DNA from: Maniola hyperantus
Taxonomy: Eukaryota; Arthropoda; Insecta; Lepidoptera; Nymphalidae
Length of the DNA: 64,000 nt
NCBI RefSeq assembly: GCF_902806685.2
Contig: NC_048545.1
Coordinates: 7,737,852 to 7,801,851 of the forward strand
Reading direction: 5' to 3'
The notes under the pieces are model-generated. The model made no database searches and was not told the DNA's origin. It saw only the letters and a program-made list of their open reading frames with translations. Numbering within the stretch: the first letter of the stretch is position 1; every line of letters starts with the position of its first letter. Shown here one piece after another: positions 1 through 12,700 of this stretch. A program made the translations under genes and the position numbers.

Positions 1-339
1 CACTTGCCAGCATGCTATACTCTGTTATTTAATTCGGTGGAATTCTGACGTTGTCATTTTTATACATTAGGGGAGTTATATGTATGAAAATTAGGGTGAC
101 CACCACCTGAAGTTCGATTTTACCCCAAATTACCTAAAATCCCTAAAAAGCCCTAAGGCATAAGTTCGCACTAAAATTGGGTGCAATTTTTAAAAGTAGA
201 AAGTGGAAACTGGCACCTGGCACAATAGGTTAGGTTGATTTGAGGGTAGGTATAATCTTATACGTTGAACATTTCTAAGTTAATTTTTAGTTCCTTTCAA
301 TTTTAATCATTTTGATGTGTCTAAAAGTTCATACTTAGT

Positions 340-490
340 TATGATTGAGGATTTTTCAAAAATCTTTCGAAAAAACTTTGTTCTTTACGAACACAACGAA
401 AAATCGGCCAAATCAATTTGTTCTCAAGTGACGATCTTCCATACATGCGGGAATTGATTTATATATTTACTTATTTATTTTGTGGGAAAT
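340..490. repeat. TE fragment shared with 45840-46070
   Basis: The stretch around 'ttctcaagtgacgatcttcc' recurs near 46020-46045 ('ttctcaagtgatgatcttcc'), showing a dispersed element. The rest of 1-627 is unc80 intron with nothing recognisable. Confidence 0.5.
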
Positions 491-627
491 GTTTTATCTC
501 TGGTAACACAGAATTCCACCGAATTCAAAATCAGAGTATAGTCTATAAATTGAAAAAAAAATCGGCCAGGAGCGGCCATTGCTAGTATAAAAGAAATAAA
601 TTTGAATTTGAAATATTTGGAACAAAC

Positions 628-782
628 CTGATAACTCTAGTAGTCTGCATGTGCGACTCTTTCGGTTGTGTGCCCGGCCGCTCGGCAGTGTCCATGAGGC
701 CACTGAACGCCACCACGCGAAACTCCCCGCCGTGAGCTTCGCGAACGTAACTCAGCAGTAGACGCACTTCTGCGTACAAAGC
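628..782 (-). CDS. unc80: unc80 exon 17 (last in window)
   Basis: Encodes ALYAEVRLLLSYVREAHGGE, FRVVAFSGLMDTAERPG and KESHMQTTRVI. Matches the family's 'QLVQFIKEAHGNVFRRVALSALLDSAEK'. The donor is a weaker CAG|GTTTGT. Further exons lie left of the window. Confidence 0.93.
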
Positions 783-3700
783 CTGGAAACCATAATATTA
801 TATTGTATACAATAAAACGGGTATATACCTAATTAATCGTGATATATACCCGATTTATACAATACAAACCACGAAATAAGCTTAAAATCATAATATTATT
901 TTCAAAATCATTTTTTTTATGTAGGACAAAAAAAATTAAAAAGGACTAAACCTTTTGAGTTAGTGCAAAGTGATAAGTGAAAGTCTACCCAGTGTAACGG
1001 CGATTACGCACTGCACTTCCGTCATCCGAGTTCTATCTGTCTGCGCACACTAAACGACGGGTTGAGTCAATCGGTGTATGAGACGGGAGGGACGTCGGCA
1101 CACCCGCAACTCACCCGCGCTCGCTCGCACCAGGTTAGCGCGGGGGCTTGCGCGGGTAGGCAAGGCGTCCCCTCCCCGACTACCATTTCAAACTGTTGCG
1201 TACTATAGATGCTTGACTTGTGGTGGGTCAAATTAGGTCTTTAACTTCCCTCCACGAGAGCATTTAGATGCTGCCAGTGCCGATTAATTATTATTGTCAC
1301 TGAAACTTCACATTATGTCGGAATAATAAGATCGTGATTCTAAGTTTCTCGTTTATCCTCAACCAGTTGTGAAGATCAGTAATAAAACTTATATAGCTTA
1401 TCCAATAAGCAAAGCCGTAAATCAAAGTTGTACAGTTTTTGATTGTAAATTTTTAAGATAATGATGTAATGGTGATAAATAATTACATAAACTTAAAACT
1501 AAAGCTCGGTACGAGAGTTCCAAACGTGCCAAAGAAAGTTGAATTCAACAGTTTTCAAAAACCCAAACTGGCAAAGACTCACGGAATTATCCAGCAGCTT
1601 TAATTCTCGGTGCATGAGAGCAAATCTAGTAACAAGCTCTCTGAATGTAGATTCCACTATGAAATTTTCTAGGGCTCTATTTGCATTAGGTCCTTGGCCC
1701 GCTCCAAAGTTCGTAGCGTATCCCGCCTGTAAGTGGCTTATATCCGGAGATTTTGAGAAATTCCTCTTCTGTTGATCTAAAAAGATCATTTGCCATAGTT
1801 AAGCGTAAAAATCAAATAAGTACATGTTATTGTATTTAGCTTTGAACACATTTTTCACATCTTAGGTTAAACAATTAAGCTTACTCGTGAAATCAAAAGA
1901 CCACTTTCTGACAAACTATGTGGGCAAATTTTCAAAGATCTGTAAATCTAAGATGTTGTTGAACGCATACTAGCGGGTAGCGGGTAGTAGCTAGTTACAT
2001 ATAAAATTGAATGAATATCTAGAGCTCAAAATGTAAATAAAAACTTACTCATTGGTGAAACCATAGAGGCCGGCTCAGCACAATAACCCAGCGTGGCATG
2101 AAGGTTGTCCAATACCTCCCTTATGGGAGCGAATTTAGTCATTTCTTTGAGACGCAAAGTGAATTTAGTGACGGACGCGGAACGAAGCAGACGGAGTGAA
2201 TTTTTTGCTTGGACGCGGAGACATTCGGCCTGAGGTCCTCTTAACGCTGATGTACAACCATGGGAACAGCCCAATTGACGAAGTAATCTAAACATAACAC
2301 TAATTTAAGGGCTACATCACTGTTTTGAATTTAGAAACCCAAAGTAGAGTTTTGGAAAGTGTTGTAAATATTAAGAAAGCTAAGATCTTAATTAGCCAGT
2401 TAAATTTTTAAACGTCATCATGATTACCAACCCATCACTGGCTCACTACTGAGCACAAAGAATAAGGAGATTTTAGCCATAGTCCACCACTCTAGCCAAG
2501 TGCGGAGTGCCAGACTCCACACCCTTGAGAACATTATATATAGGAACTCTCAGGCATGCAGGTTTTCTCATGATGTTTCCTTCACCGTTAAAACAAGTGA
2601 TATTCTAATTAGGATACCTAAATTCAGAATAGTGTCTAGTGAAAACAAAGGATTCACAAGAGAGTTTTAATAAAACTAAATTAACACGGGCGAAGTTGCA
2701 GTAGACAATTATAAGATTAAATAAAAGCCAAAATTGTTGTAAACAATTTTTCAATATCTGAAGTGTTCTTACCTGAGAATAATATACATGAGCATATAAT
2801 ACGGGCAATCAAAATTCTCTTCCTCCTTAGATTTTTCCTTAGTGTCAACACATTCAACGTTAGTCGAATCTTGGCTATGGGCGCACGGTATGCCCGAATC
2901 TCTTTCCTAGAACAAAATATAATAGCTTATTGGTATTTTATGCTTCCCGAATCAGATATAAACTGACTTTTAGCAGATAAACTTGACCTAAAAAATCTTG
3001 TAAAGTCCGCCACACAGTACGAAACACACCTTATTTCATATCAGGTATACGGAAAAGCTATGTATAGTACGCGCCATTTAAACTCTATGGGTCAACTGTC
3101 ATGTCAAAAGTACGGTTCACCTTTACAATAAGGACTAAAATAGTACTTTTGACATGACAATGGATACAATGTTCACTAACATATTCATGTAACAAATTCA
3201 TATAACATGTTCAATATTCGTATTTTATTATAATAACCATAAGAATAATATAGTATTCTATTTTATTCTTAGAATAGAAAACATTTATTTTACAAACAGT
3301 GAAAAATAATAAAATAAGCAAAATAATAAGTGCGCCTGCGAGTGTAGCGACTAGCGACACTATGTTAGTGAACAGACTTTATAGCAAGTAACTTACCTTG
3401 CTGTCCTTGTCTTTCTGGAAATCTGCTAAGGGATCGATTGTTTCTGGTTGAGCATCCTGGTCAGAATCAGATTGCCAGTTTTGGTGCACTCCAACTTCCA
3501 TGAGCGTATCCACTAAGTTTAGCATCACTTCCATCACTCTTACTGTTATATAGAAACTATCCATGATCGAAACTGAATAAACTGCCTGCAATATAGTTTC
3601 TATAGTAATTTTTGACCAAGTAATCTATACTTACTTCTAATATTTTGAATGTGAAAGTGTTTTTGTTTGTGTGATTGTCCTGCCTTCACTCCCTAACTAA

Positions 3701-6700
3701 GCAACCAAATGACTTGATTTTTGGCATAGAGATAGTTGAAAGGACGGAGAGTACCATATGCTACTTTTTATCCCGCAAATTTTTCCCGCCTTTTTGTCTC
3801 TCACAGGACTCAATGGACGAAGACTAAGGCAAATATAAGGAGATTATTGCTAAAGCTGTGGCCTGTGATAGCCTAGTGCTTAAGACGTCGGCCGCCTGTT
3901 CGGGGGTTCTGGAGTTCGTTCTCTCAACGCATCTCTAACTTTTTTAAGTTATGTGCATTTTAAACAATTAAATATCACTTTCTTGAACAGTGAAGGAAAA
4001 CATCGTGAGAAAACTTGGATGCTTGAGAGTTCTTCATAATGTTTTCATAGGTGTGTAAAGTTTACCAATCCGCACTTGCCTAGCGTGGTGGACTATGGCC
4101 AAACCCCTTCTAATTCTTAGAGGAGACCCGTGTTTAGTAGTGGGCAGGCGATTAGTTGATGATGAAGTTCATGAAATAATAAATATTCTGATTTTGTATT
4201 TGAATTTGAGGGCAGTACTTTTAAGATGATTTCTGATGATGATGATTTGACAAAAAGAATAAAATATGATGGAGAGATTGTATAGCTACCTTAAGCACGA
4301 CTTGAAAGTCAATATCTCCTTCCTTAGTGATATAGTAAAGTGAACCGGGCGCTTCGTGTATTTCTTCCACAATGTATGTAATGTTGGAATCTGTCTGTGA
4401 CCTCGTCAGGCTCGGCTTGCGTTCCGGCGTCGGGATGTGTTGCGACCCTTGCATGCTCACTGAGTCCATTTGAGATTCCAGAGAACCCTGCAAATTAATG
4501 AGGAAGTCGTTAAATTGCCAACTAGCTAATTCGCCCGTCCGCCGAAATTTGATATGCCTATAATCAATATAGTATATACATGATAACATATAGCCTTTTT
4601 GTGCCTACTTTTTAAGATTTCATTTTTGTAACCTGTCATTTGTGTTTTGTGGTGGAATAAAGAATATACATACATACACACACATTTACTATAACTACGG
4701 AATATTTTACAGGTATTTTACAGGTTCCACAAAGATCATTCCGTTAAGAGGTTAAAATAAATAGTAACTCTTGTTACTACGCAACAAAGTGCAATTCAGC
4801 CCTCACAGCAATGCGGTCTAAAATTTAATATACGCCTCTCTTCCTATTGCGTACATTTACATGTCGTTGGTTTGTCAAGGGAACGATGTTCGTATACGAA
4901 GTTCTATAGTTCTATTCAGTAGAAACAAATGTACGAAAGTGATTAGTGAAGCTAAAAAACCGGCCAAGGGCGAGTCAGGCTCGTACACTGAGGGTTCCGT
5001 ACTACAGTCATATTTTTTCGACATTTTGCACGATAATTCAAAAACTATGATGCATAAAAATAATTTAAAATCTGTTTTAGAATGCACAAGTAAAGCCCTT
5101 TCATATGATACCCCACTTGATATAGTTATCTTACTATCTACGAATATTGCAAATAATAATTATTAGTTCATGACAATTTTTTTTTTGTGTGATCTAACCC
5201 TAAATTCACGGTTTTCAGATTTTCCCCCTAAAGCCAGCTATAAGACCCACCTACCTGCCAAATTTCATGATTCTAGGTCAACGGGAAGTACCCTGTAGGT
5301 TCCTTGACAGACAGACAGACAGCAAAGTATAAGGGTTCCGTTTATCCTTTTGAGGTACGGAACCCTAGAAAAAATAGGTATGATTATTTCTCACTTGTCT
5401 GGTTTTGGAAAGATAATCAGGCGAAGGCGTAGGTGTGTGTTCTGTTACAGTAATAATGGGGTTTTTCTTTTTCTGAACGTTTGTTGGCTTTGCGTTCGGG
5501 ATCCCGTGCGCTCGCTCCGTTTTGATTTCGCCAATATACCTGCAATAATGTTTTATACTAGTTTGGAAATATTAGGAATAACGTGTATATATTAAAAAAT
5601 CTCTAAAAAGGGTATTTTATTTTATCTGTTTATGTGTAAATGGTGTACACATATAAATACATTATATTATTTATCTAGGTGTACCTAATAAAAGTTTGAA
5701 TATAATTATTGTAATTTCAGCTTATTTATTATTTACGCAAGTGAACCGAAATAGTAGTATTTTGTATATAGTTATTTCGTGGTTTAGGTTATTCTACAAA
5801 ACCATTTATTCATTTTTTATTCATTTTCTCCTTTACTTACTTTTGTTTTTGCAAATTTCGTCTAATGTCATGCAATTTGACGCCTCTTCCTTAATTACTT
5901 GAAGGGATAACATGCTTATAAATGGCAATATAATACTGCAATATTTATAATGATTTTAAACTAAGCCTAATCTTTTTCTAAAAGCTTAGTATGAATAAAT
6001 TGAGTATGTAGTAGTTTAAGGTATAAAGCACGCATTTAAACAGTTTATTTTATGACTGACTTTAAGGACTAATACTTGACAAGCTAAGCCTTGTTTATTC
6101 TGCCGTTATTGCTACTTTTAAGTTGCTAAATTACAAAACTACGATCTAGGCATGAACAAATCAAAATGGTGGTTCTTCGGTTGTACAACATTTCTAATCT
6201 AAAATGACAGGTCTAAATCCCTTTCGCAATTTTTCCAGTGGAAATGGATAATAATACGCAGCAGAAAATAATGTACATCGACCTTTAGAAAGAGATAGCG
6301 GTTTTGTAGATCATTGTCTCTGTCGTTGAGACCGACCAAACGTCACATGGGTATGAGTGACAGAGACAACGCTCTACAAAGCCGAAACCTCATTCTTAAA
6401 AGTATGTACATTATTTTCTGTCACATACTGTAACTTTTAGACCTATTAAGTTAGAGATTGTGTATAACTGAATTAACTCTAATATGTTTTTACATTTGCA
6501 ATCTAAATAAAGCTTCTACGTTCGTTTAACTTTTGCCGACTTACCCATTGTATGCTAACTCGTCTATGAGACAGCTAGCGACCGTAACGTTCGTCCATGA
6601 ACAGTGTACAGGATTAAGCATAAACAACACGGGAGAGAGAGAGAGAAAAATTCATTTTAAATGGAATTAATATAAAAATTTTGTAAATAATGTATGTGTA

Positions 6701-9700
6701 GACTATTGCATGCTGTTTTGCGATTAAGAGAGTTTAAAATAAAAAAGAGTTACGAATTTACAAAAGGAGTAAAATTTTTAATGGAATGAAACTTAAAATT
6801 TAATTGCATTCTATTATTATGAATAGTAGCCGTATTATTTCTAAGCCTGAAATGGATATAAGGTGTCCATGGGCCAGCCAAATTATTTTTGTAACATAAT
6901 GCAGCACTATAATTTATAATGAATGCTTTTCCATCTTATGCATTTCTAGAATGTAATAAACAAGAGCATATAATATTAGTAGTATGGATGAGATTGAACA
7001 CGGCCGCAAAACCTGCAAGGAGGCGCAAAAACCACCAGGTAAGTATTTTTCAGTACTGAGTATGCGAGTGGCGTCAGCAGCATCGGGCGAGCCGTAAAAA
7101 TTCGTGAGTGGAGATCGAACAACCTATACCAAGCGCCCGACACGACGGAATTTTGCTGCTGGCATTTTCAGTATTGAAAAATGCGTTGCGTGGATGTTTG
7201 TTTCATTGTGTTATACTCGTAGTAACAGCACAGCTTAAAGAGATCATCATGATCAACCCATCGCTGGCTCACTACAGAGCACGGGTCTCCTCTCAGAGTG
7301 AGAAGGGTTTTGGCCATAGTCTACCACGCTGGCCATGTGCGGATTGGTAGACTTCACACACCTTTGAGAACATTATGGAGAACTCTCAGGCATGCAGGAT
7401 TCCTCACGATGTTTTCCTTCACCGTTAAAGCAAGTGATATTTAATTAATTAAAACGCACATAACTCCGAAAAGTTAGAGGTGTGTGCCCGGGATCGAACC
7501 CTCGACCTCCGATTAAAAGGCGGTCGCCCTAACCACTAGGCTATCACAGCTTTAAAGAGATCACTACCCATATTATAAATAGGAAAGTGTGTTTGTTTGT
7601 TGGTTTATTGGTTTGTTGATTTGCCCTTCAATCACGTCGCAAAGCAGCAACGGATCCCGGAGAATGACATAGGCTTACTTATGCCGAAAAATCAAAGAGT
7701 TCCCATAGGATTTTTAAAAACCTAAATCCACGCGAACGAAGTCGCAGGCATCAGTTGGTATCTCATAAGTCAGTCGATGGAGATGTCTAGACAGAGCAAT
7801 ACTGCGGGGCTACAGGAGATACAAGGGGTAGAGAATATACCGACCGGCAGAAGTCAGTAGATCAAACTTTAATTATTTTGCTTACCTATGACGAAGAGGA
7901 TCAGTCTTTCAGGCATGTTGGGCGTAAATCAATATCAATATATTTTAGTAACTTCAGCCGGACAAATTGATATATAACTTAAACTGTTATGTGAAAAAGG
8001 AGATCGCCCGTAAACGGGCCCTCTTTTGTGGCGTCGTGTCAAAACATATATTTTTTTTTAAATGTGTTATTTTTTTACGATTATGTTTTATAACGACTTT
8101 TTTTACTCTATTATTGAAAATATCCACAATTACAGTTAACATGCATCTATTTTGAAGAAGTATTAATTAAATATAACCGCAATATCAGCAATATAAAAAA
8201 TAAGATTTCTTCATAACCAGGGTGAATAAATAGAAATCGTATGCAGAATATAAAGAGTTAATTATTTGTCTACAAAATAAAATTAAATCCATGGTGACAT
8301 AACAATTATATTAGGGGGGGCCCAAAGCTCCTAAGAAAATGGGCAATCTCTTTTAATACAAAATTAAGCTTTCTAATAATAATATTATGTATATTGGAAA
8401 AGATAAATCTAATTATTAAAAATTAAAATTGCGATATTAACTAAAACTACGATTAAATATTATGGAAAATTCGCATTATAATTAATATTATATTGACTTA
8501 CCTAAGGCTCGGCATGCTTTTCCCCTTTATGAGGTTGCATTGAAATAAATCCCCAGAAAGTCTGGGAGCCAGCGGCGGAAAGTTGCTTGCGAGAGCCGAG
8601 TTGGGCCGATCGTCGGCGTTGTCGAGACTTCGGTGATATTCCTACAATGTTATTTTTTAATTAGGATTATATTTTCAAAGTAATATTTGCTACAAAAATT
8701 GCTAAGAAAAAAATATCTACAGATATCATTCTTACTGCAGTATGAAAACTGAATTTATGGTCTTCATGGCCAATTTTTTCCAACGCTTTTTCTGATTTTG
8801 ATAAAAGCTTTAACTCTACGAACGCTTTCAGGTCGGCCATTTTCATTTTCCGTTTTACTTTTTCGCTCCCCCTTCTGGACATAATGTTATCTTCGTCGAT
8901 CTTGGGAGCGAACGGAATTTCAGTTACAGGCGAAATATCCTTCGACTCAGGAACCTCCATGAAGTTTTTTAACGAATCTCTATCCTTTATTTCTGGACTT
9001 TGGTATATCGAAACTTCTATTTTAGGTATCGGCAAGGAATTACTTCTTTTTCGTGGTTGTATTTGCTTGGAAATGTCGTCGCAAATATCACGTAACCTAA
9101 AATCCATGCAACAAAATGACAAATACATTTTATATTTATCGACATTTATTTTTGACGAGGACCCATTTTTACTTACCTATTGTATAAATAATGTAAAGCC
9201 CAATATACACCTTCTTCCTGCCATTGCGATGCGAAAAGACATCGCAAAGTTGCAACGTCCAGGAAAGTTGCAGCGGACACCTAAAACGATATCCAATGAA
9301 TACATCTCCACCCATACTACAAATGCAAAAATGTGTTTGTTTGTTGGATCTTCAATCATGTGAAAATCGGAGTTCTCACGGAATTTTCAAAAACCTAAAT
9401 CGAATCGATCGAAGACGAGCTAGTTTGAAATATTTTACTAGCTTTTGCCCGCGACTTGTCCGCGTGGATGAGGTTTTTGAATCCTAAGTTGTACCGGGAA
9501 CGCTTTGAAATTACAATTTATGGATTGTTCATTTCTACTTACATGTTGAATTTGTTTGATGCTGGTAGATTTTTCTGCAGAAGTGGGTGTACCTTTTAAA
9601 CCGGGTCCACCGCCGCTATCAGATAGTGATTCTTTATCTGATGAACTGAAAACATTTAGCTACTAATAAGTTATTTAGATAATAATAAGTAGTCGAACAT

Positions 9701-12700
9701 TATAGTATGACAGCTTACCTCATTTTAGTGATCTGTGGTAGAGGTTTTATGCCCGGTAGAGTCGGTTTGGTGGGATCTGATTTTTTCACTTGAAATATGC
9801 TAGGATCGGCCGCATACACCGTATACGCGCCTCTGTTTACGCCACTATAGTTTTGTTCGGAAGGTAGACGGTAAATAAACTGAAAAGAATAATGGAATAT
9901 TGATCTATTTACTATAAGAAACGGGATTACCTACTTTAGGGCTAGGGTTGAACCATTGTGAAACCAAGTTTTTGATAAATAAATGTTTCATATTTCAATT
10001 TGTAATTTCCAACCAAAAGAATTATGACAGGTTATAATCGGCTTATTCCGCTATATCCTAACACGATAACATCAGCGAAGTTTGGACTCATCTGAAACTG
10101 CTAAGACCTGGAATGTTTAGACGGCGCCTCAGACTGAGTGACTCGGACTGATGATTTGAATTGGAGGGTTTACCCCATGTTCCTACTCAGTGCTGAAGCT
10201 CTCTTCGGGGATGGTCCCCGGGAAGATGGTCTCTTTGGATGAGGACAGACATGGCTCGTCCTCGGTGCTGGCCTGTTTGGACGGTACATCAGATGGTGAG
10301 CCAGATATGGTTTGAATTGGAAGGTTTACCACATGCTCCTCCTCAGTGCTGGAGCTTTCTTCAGGGATGGTCTCCGGGAAGATAGTTTCTTTGGGCGACG
10401 ACAGCCACGGCTCGTCCTCGGTGCTGGCCTGTTTGGACGGCACTTCGGACTGTGAGCCCGATATAATTTGACTTGGAGGGCTGCTATTTACTGCGCTTTC
10501 TTCTTTTGAAAATTTACCTAAGGATATTTTTTAAATTTTATTGAGTGTCTTCGACTTTTTAGGGGCGCTGTATTGTTAAGGGCCAACGCATACAGACAGA
10601 GTGGAGTTGAAGTGAGTGTACTTTTACATACAGTTGAAAAAACAAAAGAAGAATGCACACCAGCTTGGGCGCACTTGGGCTTTCCGCACGGGGTTGTGCT
10701 TAAGTAAATAAAGCTTAGTTTGGTTTGATGTCAAGAAAGATGTCGCGCCTCAGCTCTGTCGTGAGCGTTGCACCTAAAATCGCACACGGAAATTATTGAG
10801 CCCAAATATATTGAGGTTAACAAAATATTTTGTGCAAAACAAGTAGTCCAATCTGTCATATGAATGTACATTGTACAAAAACAGATATCAGCTGGGCTTG
10901 TGTATATTTTAATCCTTAGTCTATGACCTGCGCAAACTGCTGTCTTGCAACTTTCGATTGGACTACTTGATTTGTGATCACTGTATTTGAAACAATTAAA
11001 TATTTTGTAGTTAATTTTTTGAATTATAAAAAAACTTACGGCCCATAAAAACGTCTCCATGGTGAGGTCTCCTTGCATAGTTTCCACCAAGTGGCTTGGG
11101 CTTAGGCTTCACTAAAGTAGTGAAGCACGCCGCATCAGGATGCCTAAACTCCCACAAAGCCTGCCAGAGCTTTAAACCATTCTCTAGTCTATAGTTGCTG
11201 GTGAAATCGGATTCTTTCAAGTGATGGGATATAGGAGCAAAGAGGAACACAAAAAGCTGCAATGAACAAATCAACTAAGTAAATATACAGTTTAAAGGAG
11301 GGCTACTTTTGATGACCGGCCGAAATATATATTTAAAGAAAAATTGTTTTGAAAGTTTAAGGCTAAATTAAAAAGCACTATCTCAAACAGACTAAGTTTG
11401 TAACTTACATTGACATTATGTATTAAATCACCATGCTTAAATTATATTATTCTACAATAAATATGTATGTTTAGATTAGGTTTCTCTTATAGGCAAACTT
11501 TTGTCCTTTTTGCGCAATAAACTATTTAAATCTAATTATAAACATTTTATAAAAAATTGTGACAATTTTTTTTAATAGCTTCACTAGTAATCTGTACGTT
11601 GATTGGCCTGATTGAACATGACTTTGTTCCAATCTTATTCAGTGAAAATGCATCCCATTGTATATTTTAGAAATACAAAAGTTTGGTTTCTTACATAAAT
11701 AGGCAAACTAAGAAAACTTTATAATAGTAAGAAACACTTACAGTTATAGCTGGTACAGAAAATAAATAGTGATAAGGATTGGAGTAATATTTTCCATTCT
11801 CATAGTCATTATCGGCACACTCATCCGATGCATCAAGTAATATCCAATGTAAAGTGTAAAGAAGTTTGGTTTCCACATTGCCCAGGGTTTGCATGTTGTC
11901 TTTTACTCTGAAAATTAATAAATATAATCATCATAAACCAATCACCAAGCATCACAACCAATCACCAATCACTGAGCATGTGTCTCTTCCCAGAATGAGA
12001 ATGGTTTAAGCCATAGTCCACCATGGTAGACTAGTGCAGATTGCCAGACTTCACACACCCTTAACCCGGCGAGATTTTAATTTTATTTATTAAAACACAA
12101 TCCCTTTACTTATATTTAAATGAAAAACTCAGTCATATTTATATATTTCAATCGTTTTCATTACCAAAGTTAACGCACTCATTTTTAGTTACAAATCAAA
12201 ACAGTCTTCCATAAGAGGCATCAATCCTTTTTCACTATACAAATCACTTGCCCCACGTACGTATACTAGTGTCTATCTCGAACGCCGACTGATGCAACAC
12301 TTTGATCACGCCACTGTGCCCTTCCGCATTACCTCAGCTCCAGCTACTCAAAGCAGCTACCACATAACTTATAATAATAAAAATTACCCCAGTAAAAAGA
12401 ATTGGTGGGGTATGCTACACCCCACCACACTCCCGCCGGGTTAAGAACTTTATGGGAAACTCAGGCATGCAGGTTTTATTCTGAAGAGAGCTCCAGCAAG
12501 TAGCAACCTACCAACCTACATTCAGTAGGATTAATAAAATATAATAATCACCTTTGGTACTATTATATTTTAGCTTTTGAACTTTATCTTGACTCTAGGC
12601 ATTGACAGGTCAAGAATTACACTATAAAGCATAAAGAAACTGTTAGCTTGTTAAATATAGTTGAATGGCCCTGGTAAACCAGGAACATAGGTAAATGAAG

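Noticed and set aside
1539..1775. Plus-strand 78-residue ORF
   Set aside because: Antisense shadow of unc80 exon 16.
4861..5166. Plus-strand 101-residue ORF
   Set aside because: It lies inside the dispersed 'gagggttccgt' repeat that recurs at five other places in the window; no independent coding signal.
5350..5595. Plus-strand 81-residue ORF
   Set aside because: It is antisense to unc80 exon 11 (5395-5539), whose phase and splice sites fit the minus strand.
8884..9363. Plus-strand 159-residue ORF, the longest open frame in the window
   Set aside because: Antisense to unc80 exon 9 and running into a TE; the minus strand carries the consistent exon.
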